This document shows, piece by piece, positions 14,868-20,916 of a stretch of 27,657 nt of DNA. This DNA comes from JAMIFN01 sp035906235. GTDB lineage: Bacteria; Pseudomonadota; Gammaproteobacteria; Burkholderiales; Burkholderiaceae_C. The number at the start of each line of letters is the position of its first letter. Position 1 is the first letter of the stretch. The stretch spans positions 1 to 27,657 of the forward strand of contig JAMIFN010000029.1 of NCBI GenBank assembly GCA_035906235.1, read 5' to 3'. Made by a program: the position numbers and the translations under genes. Under the pieces are notes generated by a model. The model ran no database searches. It had not been told where the DNA came from and saw nothing but the letters and a program-made list of their open reading frames with translations.

Positions 14868-17186
14868 ATGATTGCGCAAGAACTCGAAGTCACCCTCCAT
14901 ACCGCCTTTGTTGAAGCCCGCAAAGAGCGCCACGAATTTCTGACCGTCGAGCACCTGCTATTGGCCCTGCTGGACAACCCTAGCGCGACCGAAGTGTTGC
15001 AAGCCTGCGCCGTGAATATGGTCGATCTGCGCGCCGCGCTGGCTACTTTCATCAAAGACAACACCCCTGTTGTTGAAGGCACGGACGAGGTTGATACCCA
15101 ACCCACCCTGGGCTTTCAGCGCGTTATTCAGCGCGCCATCATGCATGTGCAATCCACAGGCAATGGCAAAAAAGAGGTCATAGGCGCCAATGTGTTGGTG
15201 GCGATTTTTGGCGAAAAAGATTCGCACGCCGTGTACTACCTGCACCAGCAAGGGCTCTCGCGCCTCGATGTGGTCAATTTCATCGCCCACGGCATCCGCA
15301 AAACGGATGGTGCCACCCCTAGCGAAAATCCCGGCACGAGCGATAGCAATGCGGGCGAAGGCGAAGAGCGCGAAGAACGCAGCGACAAAGCCTCGCCCTT
15401 AGACCAATACACCGTCAACCTGAACCAAAGCGCCAAAGAGGGCAAGATCGACCCCTTGATTGGGCGCGATTACGAGGTTGAGCGCGTGATCCAAATCCTC
15501 TGCCGCCGCCGCAAAAACAACCCCCTGTTGGTGGGCGAGGCCGGCGTGGGCAAAACCGCCATTGCCGAGGGCTTGGCCTGGCGCATCGAACAAAAAACCG
15601 TGCCCGAAATCTTGGCCGAGGCCGTGGTCTATTCCCTCGATATGGGCGCGCTGTTGGCCGGCACCAAATACCGTGGCGATTTTGAAGCCCGCCTCAAAGC
15701 CGTGCTCAAAGCGCTGAAAGACAAGCCGCACGCCGTGCTGTTTATCGACGAAATCCACACCCTGATTGGCGCGGGCGCGGCCTCGGGCGGCACACTAGAC
15801 GCGAGCAATTTGCTCAAACCCGCATTGTCGTCTGGCCAGCTCAAATGCGTGGGCGCTACCACCTTTACCGAATACCGAGGCATTTTTGAAAAAGACGCTG
15901 CGCTCTCGCGCCGCTTCCAAAAAGTGGATGTGGTCGAACCCACAGTCGAGCAAACCGTAGAGATTTTGAAGGGCCTGAAATCCCGTTTTGAAGAACACCA
16001 CGGCGTGAAGTTCAGCAATCCGGCCCTGCAAGCGGCGGCTGAGCTGTCGGCCAAATTCATCAACGATCGCCATTTGCCTGACAAAGCCATTGATGTCATC
16101 GACGAAGCAGGCGCAGCGCAGCGCATCCTGCCCGCGAGCAAGCGCAAAAAAATTGTCAGCCGGGGTGAGATTGAGGACATCATCGCCAAAATTGCGCGCA
16201 TCCCACCCGCCAGCGTCAGCAGCGACGACCGCAACAAGCTCAAAAACCTAGAGCGCGATTTGAAAAATGTGGTCTTTGGTCAAGACAAGGCGCTGGAAAC
16301 CCTGGCCGCCGCCGTCAAAATGGCGCGTTCAGGCTTGGGCAAAGCCGATAAGCCTATCGGTGCCTTCTTGTTCAGCGGCCCCACGGGTGTGGGTAAAACC
16401 GAAGCGGCCAAGCAATTGGCACACATCATGGGCATCGATTTGCTGCGCTTTGATATGAGCGAATACATGGAACGCCACGCCGTTAGCCGCCTGATTGGCG
16501 CGCCCCCGGGCTATGTGGGCTACGACCAAGGCGGCCTCTTGACCGAGGCCGTGACCAAAAAACCGCATTGCGTGCTGCTGCTTGACGAGATCGAAAAAGC
16601 GCACCCCGATATCTTCAATGTGTTGCTGCAAGTCATGGACAACGGCACTTTGACCGACAACAACGGGCGCAAGGCCGATTTCCGCAATGTCATCGTCATC
16701 ATGACCACCAATGCGGGTGCTGAAACCATGAACAAAGCCACTATCGGCTTTACCAATAAGCGCGAAACCGGCGACGAAATGGGCGACATCAAACGCCTGT
16801 TTACGCCCGAGTTCCGCAACCGCTTGGATGCCATCGTCAGCTTTAAAGCCTTGGACGAAGCCATCATCTTGCGGGTGGTGGATAAATTCCTGCTGCAACT
16901 CGAAACCCAGCTCGAGAGCAAAAAAGTGGAAGCCAGCTTTAGCGATGCCCTGCGCAAACACTTGGCGAAAAATGGTTTCGACCCGCTCATGGGTGCACGC
17001 CCCATGCAACGCCTGATTCAAGACACCATCCGCAAAGCGCTGGCCGATGAGCTGCTGTTTGGTCGCCTGATCGAAGGCGGGCATTTGACCGTGGACATCG
17101 ACGACAAGGGCGAGGTGCTGCTCGACATCATCCCAACGCCGAAAAAGGAAAAAGCGGGCAAACCTGAGGCTGAGGCAGCCAGTTAA
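14868..17186 (+). CDS. clpA: ATP-dependent Clp protease ATP-binding subunit ClpA
   Basis: ClpA is the hexameric AAA+ unfoldase that feeds substrates, including those delivered by ClpS, into ClpP. The 772-residue protein has an N-domain (1-145), a charged linker (about 150-180, Glu/Ser-rich), and D1 with Walker A GEAGVGKT (223-230) and Walker B LFIDEIH (291-297). D2 carries Walker A GPTGVGKT (504-511), Walker B LLLDEIEKAHP, and the ClpP-docking tripeptide IGF (626-628). The absence of a ClpB-type middle coiled coil and the presence of IGF separate it from ClpB. AAAGGAAG precedes the ATG. ClpP is not in the window. Confidence 0.98.
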   Translation: MIAQELEVTLHTAFVEARKERHEFLTVEHLLLALLDNPSATEVLQACAVNMVDLRAALATFIKDNTPVVEGTDEVDTQPTLGFQRVIQRAIMHVQSTGNGKKEVIGANVLVAIFGEKDSHAVYYLHQQGLSRLDVVNFIAHGIRKTDGATPSENPGTSDSNAGEGEEREERSDKASPLDQYTVNLNQSAKEGKIDPLIGRDYEVERVIQILCRRRKNNPLLVGEAGVGKTAIAEGLAWRIEQKTVPEILAEAVVYSLDMGALLAGTKYRGDFEARLKAVLKALKDKPHAVLFIDEIHTLIGAGAASGGTLDASNLLKPALSSGQLKCVGATTFTEYRGIFEKDAALSRRFQKVDVVEPTVEQTVEILKGLKSRFEEHHGVKFSNPALQAAAELSAKFINDRHLPDKAIDVIDEAGAAQRILPASKRKKIVSRGEIEDIIAKIARIPPASVSSDDRNKLKNLERDLKNVVFGQDKALETLAAAVKMARSGLGKADKPIGAFLFSGPTGVGKTEAAKQLAHIMGIDLLRFDMSEYMERHAVSRLIGAPPGYVGYDQGGLLTEAVTKKPHCVLLLDEIEKAHPDIFNVLLQVMDNGTLTDNNGRKADFRNVIVIMTTNAGAETMNKATIGFTNKRETGDEMGDIKRLFTPEFRNRLDAIVSFKALDEAIILRVVDKFLLQLETQLESKKVEASFSDALRKHLAKNGFDPLMGARPMQRLIQDTIRKALADELLFGRLIEGGHLTVDIDDKGEVLLDIIPTPKKEKAGKPEAEAAS

Positions 17187-17211
17187 GCAGCACGCTTTAA
17201 AGCACCTAAGC

Positions 17212-17246
17212 AAAACGGGCTGATGTATCAGCCCGTTTTTTTTTTT
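17212..17246 (+). terminator. Intrinsic terminator after clpA
   Basis: A 12-bp stem centred on ACGGGCTGA/TCAGCCCGT (17212-17223 with 17228-17239) ends in an uninterrupted T11 run. It lies in the convergent gap with the phasin gene. Confidence 0.95.
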
Positions 17247-17291
17247 GTCTGGAGAGAGCAGTCTTACGCTTCCCCAGATGATCCTAGCAGC

Positions 17292-17846
17292 TTAGCGCTT
17301 GCGGCTCGCTGCAGTCGTCGCTTTTTTCACATTGGCAGTGGCTGTATCAGACACCGTGCGCAGATTGGCTTGGGTCATTTCGCTGGCTTGCTTCATGACT
17401 TTTTGTACAGATTCAAACGCATTGCTGGCAGCGGCCATGCTGCTTTTGAGCATGGCAACGGCAGTCTCAGAGCCAGCGGGGGCGTTTTGCGCCACATTGT
17501 CCACCAAGCCCATAACTTTCTTTTGCGTCTCGCCAGTTTGCGATTCCAATTGTTTGCCCAAATCGGTGCCGGCTTGGGTGGCGATTTCGTACAGGTGACG
17601 GCTGTAAGAGGCGGTTTTTTCGGCCAAAGGTTGCAGCGCAGCAGCTTGCAGGGCAATCAGTTCTTGCGCGTCTTTAGCGCCCAAAACGCTGGCAGCTTGT
17701 TCTTGGGCATCGCCCAAAGCGGCTTTAGCGGCGGTGATGTTCAGATCAACCAATTTTTCAACGCTAGAAAAAGCGGTATTGGTCAGGCCAAACAAAGTTT
17801 CGATTTGGGCGCGCTGGGCAGCCAAAATTTGATCAACAGTCAACAT
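17292..17846 (-). CDS. phaP: Phasin family protein (PHA granule-associated)
   Basis: Phasins coat polyhydroxyalkanoate granules and control their number and size. The 184-residue protein begins MLTVDQILAAQRAQIETLFGLTN, the Burkholderiales phasin pattern, and is almost wholly amphipathic helix rich in Ala, Gln and Val, ending in a basic KKATTAASRKR. The start at 17846 is chosen because AGGAGAG lies upstream; a longer frame from 17909 is not supported. PHA synthase genes are not nearby, which is common. The upstream region has a good promoter and operator-like repeats (separate entries), consistent with PhaR-type control. The alanine-rich helical sequence could be confused with other coiled-coil proteins, but the N-terminus is characteristic. 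Confidence 0.92.
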   Translation of the reverse strand: MLTVDQILAAQRAQIETLFGLTNTAFSSVEKLVDLNITAAKAALGDAQEQAASVLGAKDAQELIALQAAALQPLAEKTASYSRHLYEIATQAGTDLGKQLESQTGETQKKVMGLVDNVAQNAPAGSETAVAMLKSSMAAASNAFESVQKVMKQASEMTQANLRTVSDTATANVKKATTAASRKR

Positions 17847-17900
17847 GGTGACACTCTCCTGAAGGGGGTAAAAAGAACTCAGCAGCAGGGCTGGGCAAAA

Positions 17901-17952
17901 TTGCTGCACTGCAACATAAATCGAAGTATAAGGCTTGCAAATGCAATTGCAA
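17901..17952 (-). promoter_or_regulatory. Phasin promoter with operator at the start site
   Basis: On the minus strand TTGCAA (17947-17952) and TATACT (17925-17930) are separated by 16 bp, a good sigma-70 pair giving a start near 17918. Directly downstream lies TTGCTGCACTGCAACA (17901-17916), a near-palindrome of the TGC/GCA type associated with the PHA-responsive repressor PhaR (recalled family knowledge). The -35 lies inside a perfect 8-bp inverted repeat, GCTTGCAA/TTGCAAGC, at 17933-17954. Confidence 0.6.
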
Positions 17953-17984
17953 GCATTTTTTTGTGCGGTGCAGCATTTTTTTGT
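17952..17984. repeat. Two exact 13-bp direct repeats, 20-bp period, upstream of phaP
   Basis: AGCATTTTTTTGT occurs at 17952-17964 and again at 17972-17984. The period is two helical turns, placing both T-tracts on the same DNA face just upstream of the phasin -35 element. They look like curved or UP-type A-tracts (inference). Confidence 0.7.
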
Positions 17985-18078
17985 AAAAGTCCTTTCATTG
18001 CTCGGCTACGACAGCGCAGTTAGGCGCCAGAAACTCGGGTAAATTCGGGCTTTGGCTGATTTATCACTTGCTTCTTTT

Positions 18079-18834
18079 ATGATACAAAACTCTCTCATCC
18101 CTGCCATCCCCCCATCTGCGCAAGCCAGCGTGAGCGTAGCCGACGCTGCCAGCGTTTTTATGGCCATGGAAAGCCGCTTTTCTTGCCGCGCCTTTACGCC
18201 GCAGCTGCCTAGCCGTGCTGATCTGGCCAACCTGCTTGAAGCGGCACTGCGCGCACCCAGCGGCAGCAATACCCAGCCCTGGAAAATTTATGTGCTGCAA
18301 GGGCAAAAACGCGACGCGCTGGTGGAAAAGGTTTGTGCTGCGCACAACGCCATCGCCCAATATCCCAGCTTGCTGGCGCAATACCCCGAGCCCTATGACT
18401 ACTACCCCGAAAAATGGGTCAGCCCCTATCAAGACCGCCGCCGTGCCTGCGGCTTTGGCCTGTATGGCGTCTTGGGGATTCAGAAGGGCGAGCACCTGAA
18501 AATGCATATGCAGCATCAGCGCAACTACCGCTATTTTGATGCGCCCATCGGCCTGCACATCACCATCGACCGCGTCATGGGGCGCGGCTCTTTGCTGGAT
18601 GCGGGCATGTTGATGCAAAACATCATGCTGGCGGCGCGTGCGCTGGGTATGCACACCTGCCCGCAAGCGGCGTGGAATATGTTTCAAGGCATCGTGCTGC
18701 CGCATATTGGCGCGGGCGAAGGCGAAATGCTGGTGGGCAGCATCGCCTTGGGTTATGCCGATGAGGCGCAGCGCGTCAACACCTTCCGCACCGAGCGCGA
18801 GAGCTTGGCCGATACCGTGCATTGGTGCGAATAA
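18079..18834 (+). CDS. Nitroreductase family protein (FMN-dependent oxidoreductase)
   Basis: Enzymes of this family are FMN-binding homodimers that use NAD(P)H to reduce nitroaromatics, quinones or flavins. The 251-residue protein shows MESRFSCRAF (30-39) with the phosphate-binding arginines Arg33 and Arg37, and PSGSNTQPW (60-68), the family's FMN/dimer motif. GMHTCPQAAWNMF and the C-terminal MLVGSIALGYAD complete the fold. The ATG at 18079 has no clear ribosome-binding site; Met28 (18160) is a possible internal start just before the homology, and a TTG at 18052 is open. The physiological substrate cannot be told from sequence. It is monocistronic and precedes a tRNA gene. Confidence 0.9.
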   Translation: MIQNSLIPAIPPSAQASVSVADAASVFMAMESRFSCRAFTPQLPSRADLANLLEAALRAPSGSNTQPWKIYVLQGQKRDALVEKVCAAHNAIAQYPSLLAQYPEPYDYYPEKWVSPYQDRRRACGFGLYGVLGIQKGEHLKMHMQHQRNYRYFDAPIGLHITIDRVMGRGSLLDAGMLMQNIMLAARALGMHTCPQAAWNMFQGIVLPHIGAGEGEMLVGSIALGYADEAQRVNTFRTERESLADTVHWCE

Positions 18835-18852
18835 GGCCGCGCGCTTAGCCGC

Positions 18853-18865
18853 TACAATCTCGGGC
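18853..18865 (+). promoter_or_regulatory. Candidate tRNA promoter (-10 and GC-rich discriminator)
   Basis: TACAAT (18853-18858) followed by CTCGGGC resembles a stringently controlled stable-RNA promoter 37 bases before the tRNA. The -35 region is poor. Confidence 0.4.
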
Positions 18866-18894
18866 TTGGTAGGAATCCTAAGCAGCAATGCAGC

Positions 18895-18971
18895 GGGGCG
18901 TTAGCTCAGTTGGTTAGAGCAGAGGACTCATAATCCTTTGGTCGCTGGTTCGAGTCCAGCACGCCCTACCA
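18895..18971 (+). tRNA. tRNA with CAT anticodon (elongator Met, or Ile2)
   Basis: The 77-base sequence folds into a full cloverleaf: acceptor GGGGCGT/ACGCCCT with a G1-U72 wobble, D arm GCTC/GAGC, anticodon stem GAGGA/TCCTT with loop CTCATAA (anticodon 18929-18931), variable loop TGGTC, and T stem GCTGG/CCAGC around TTCGAGT. The 3' ACCA is encoded. The CAT anticodon means elongator methionine or, after lysidine modification by TilS, isoleucine (AUA). The variable loop, T stem and G27-U43 pair match E. coli tRNA-Ile2 as recalled, so the identity is open. It is not the initiator, as the 1-72 pair is G-U and the anticodon stem lacks three consecutive G-C pairs. Confidence 0.95.
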
Positions 18972-18982
18972 TTTCATCGTAC

Positions 18983-19020
18983 AAAGGCCGCCAAGGATGA
19001 ATCTCCAGCGGCCTTTTTAT
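18983..19020 (+). terminator. Intrinsic terminator of the tRNA gene
   Basis: A 9-bp stem AAAGGCCGC (18983-18991) / GCGGCCTTT (19008-19016) with a 16-base loop is followed by T2-A-T. It lies 11 bases past the tRNA and just upstream of the PfkB kinase start. Confidence 0.85.
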
Positions 19021-19037
19021 TGGAGAATCAAGAAGTT

Positions 19038-19952
19038 ATGGCAGCCGTAATTTGTGGCTCTTTGGCCTTTGATAGCATCATGAACTTTGGCGGCCAGTTT
19101 GCTGATCAAATTTTGCCTGACCAGATTCATAAGCTGAATGTGTCTTTTTTTGTTCCCCAGATGCGGCGTGAATTTGGCGGCTGCGCGGGTAATATCGCCT
19201 ACGCCCTGCATTTGCTGGGTGGGCAGGCGCACATTGTGGCTGCGCTGGGCAATGATGGCGCGGATTACGCCAAATACCTAGAAACCCAGGGCATCAGTAC
19301 CGCCCACATCATGCAGCGGACGGATATTTACACCGCGCAGGCCATGATCATGACTGATGCGGCGAATAATCAAATCACTGCCTTTCACCCCGGCGCGATG
19401 CAAATGGCGCACGAATGCACGATTCCTGCCACGGTTGGCGAAAAAGACATCGGCATCGTCGCCCCCGATGGCCGTGAGGCTATGGTGCTGCACGCGGCGC
19501 AGTTGGCGCGTCAAGGCCTGCCTTTTGTGTTTGACCCAGGTCAGGGTCTACCCATGTTCAACGGCGCAGAATTACTGGCCTTTATCGAGCAAGCCACTTG
19601 GGTCACGGTCAACGATTACGAGGCCGAAATGCTGCGCGAACGCACGGGTTTGAGCCTGCCCGAGCTGGCCGCCAATGTGCATGGCTTGGTGGTGACTTTG
19701 GGCAACGAAGGCTGCGATGTTTATGAGAACGGCAGTTGCAGCCGTGTCGCGCCGGTGCAGGCAGTGGCGGCGCTAGACCCCACGGGTTGCGGTGATGCCT
19801 TCCGTGGTGGCTTGCTCTACGGCCTAGAGCGCGGTTGGAGCCTGGCACGCAGCGCTGCGCTGGGTAACCACATGGGGGCGATCAAAATAGCCCATTTTGG
19901 GCCGCAAAATTACCATATCGACGCGTCAGCACTCTTGGCTAAAGTGGCTTAA
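19038..19952 (+). CDS. PfkB-family carbohydrate/adenosine kinase
   Basis: Members of this ribokinase family phosphorylate sugars or nucleosides with ATP. The 304-residue product shows signature 1 around EFGGCAGNIAYALHLLGG (GGCAGN at 47-52) and signature 2 DPTGCGDAFRGGLLYGL (from 247), where Asp253 is the catalytic base and the preceding GCG forms the anion hole. VTVNDYEAE fits the ATP-side motif. In Burkholderiales such proteins are often annotated as adenosine kinase; the overall sequence fits this (recalled, not searched), but ribokinase-like specificity cannot be excluded. The ATG at 19038 is preferred over an in-frame TTG at 19020 that overlaps the tRNA terminator. AAGAAG lies upstream. 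Confidence 0.92.
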   Translation: MAAVICGSLAFDSIMNFGGQFADQILPDQIHKLNVSFFVPQMRREFGGCAGNIAYALHLLGGQAHIVAALGNDGADYAKYLETQGISTAHIMQRTDIYTAQAMIMTDAANNQITAFHPGAMQMAHECTIPATVGEKDIGIVAPDGREAMVLHAAQLARQGLPFVFDPGQGLPMFNGAELLAFIEQATWVTVNDYEAEMLRERTGLSLPELAANVHGLVVTLGNEGCDVYENGSCSRVAPVQAVAALDPTGCGDAFRGGLLYGLERGWSLARSAALGNHMGAIKIAHFGPQNYHIDASALLAKVA

Positions 19953-19973
19953 ATTAGCGTTAATTTGGGATAG

Positions 19974-20006
19974 TGGGCAAATTTAATCAGAAATTGTCCC
20001 ATTTTT
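19974..20006 (+). terminator. Imperfect candidate terminator after the PfkB kinase
   Basis: TGGGCAAATTT (19974-19984) pairs with AAATTGTCCCA (19991-20001) with two central mismatches, followed by T5. The position, just after the stop, fits a weak terminator. Confidence 0.5.
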
Positions 20007-20073
20007 GGAATAGTCGGGGCTTGCTGCGTTTTTTGATACTGTATTTAAGATATTTTTACGGGGAATATGCCAG

Positions 20074-20099
20074 AAAACCTGCCTGAGTAGCTATTAAAA
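20074..20099 (+). repeat. Dispersed repeat, copy 3 (forms the 5' leader of the next gene)
   Basis: The block differs from copies 1 and 2 by one base in the core (GAGTAG for GAGCAG). It ends five bases before the ribosome-binding AGAGGA region of the gene at 20114, so it lies in that gene's presumed leader. Confidence 0.75.
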
Positions 20100-20113
20100 G
20101 AGGATTGATTTTT

Positions 20114-20815
20114 ATGGAAAATAGGCCTAAAACAGTCTTGCTTGCTGGTGCTAGCGGCGTGGTTGGCCATGCACTGCTGACGCAATTGCTGGCCGATAGC
20201 AGCGTGGCGCAAGTGGTGGCGGTGCTGCGCCGCCCCCTGCCTGGGCAGCCGCACAACCCCAAGCTGGTGCAGCGCATCTGCCCCAATTTGCTGGCCATGC
20301 CCGCCAATTTGTGCGCCGATAGGCCGGTGGATGAGTGCTATATCACCCTGGGCAGCACCATCAAAGCCGCAGGCAGCCGCGCTGCTTTTCGCCAAGTAGA
20401 TTTGGACGCGGTGCTGGCTGTCGCTGGCGTGGCGCAGGCCGCTGGCTGCCAGCGTTTGGCCGTGGTCAGTGCGCTCGAATCGAATGCCAAATCCCCGGTG
20501 TTTTACAGCCGTGTGAAAGGCGAAATGGAGCAGGGTTTGATGGCGATGAACTTTGCTAGGCTGGTGATTACCCGCCCCTCCATCATTGACGGCGACCGCG
20601 CCGCGCTGGGGCAGGTGCAGCGCCGTGGCGAAGCCATGGCCTTGCGGCTGATGAAAAGCCTAGGCCGCTTGATTCCCCGCGCTTTTGCGCCGATTACGGG
20701 GCAGACCATAGCCGCTGCCATGGTGCAGCGTCTGCGCGCTGATGGCGCTGGGGGTGAATCGCTAGAGGTTTTGCGTTCCGGCCAGATGCAGGCTTTGGCG
20801 CAAAAAGCCGTTTAA
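20114..20815 (+). CDS. Atypical SDR, TIP30/HTATIP2-like NAD(P)-binding oxidoreductase
   Basis: The 233-residue protein has a Rossmann glycine motif GASGVVG (12-18) at the end of the first beta strand. A conserved LGSTIKAAGSRAAFRQVD (79-96) follows, a block seen in bacterial TIP30-like proteins. The catalytic triad candidates are Ser119 (VVSALES), Tyr131 and Lys135 (YSRVK). The C-terminal part is short, so it is an atypical single-domain SDR and not a sugar epimerase. The substrate is unknown. ATG at 20114 has AGAGGA nine bases upstream; an in-frame TTG at 20105 is less likely. It is convergent with norB and shares a terminator with it. Confidence 0.85.
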   Translation: MENRPKTVLLAGASGVVGHALLTQLLADSSVAQVVAVLRRPLPGQPHNPKLVQRICPNLLAMPANLCADRPVDECYITLGSTIKAAGSRAAFRQVDLDAVLAVAGVAQAAGCQRLAVVSALESNAKSPVFYSRVKGEMEQGLMAMNFARLVITRPSIIDGDRAALGQVQRRGEAMALRLMKSLGRLIPRAFAPITGQTIAAAMVQRLRADGAGGESLEVLRSGQMQALAQKAV

Positions 20816-20828
20816 GGCAGCGCTCATC

Positions 20829-20868
20829 AAAAAAACGCCTTGGGGTTTTGTGAATCCCAAGGCGTTTT
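20829..20868. terminator. Bidirectional terminator between the SDR gene and norB
   Basis: A perfect 13-bp stem (20832-20844 with 20856-20868; core ACGCCTTGGG) has seven A residues on its left and TTTTG on its right. It therefore works best for the minus-strand norB transcript (U7) and less well for the plus strand. Confidence 0.9.
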
Positions 20869-20916
20869 GTCTCTTCCACCCGCCCCCGCTGTCAGCAGCA
20901 GGGGCTAGGCTAGGTT

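Noticed and set aside
16329..17213. Minus-strand open frame of 294 codons inside clpA
   Set aside because: It lies fully antisense to ClpA D2 with its Walker motifs; composition is that of a shadow frame.
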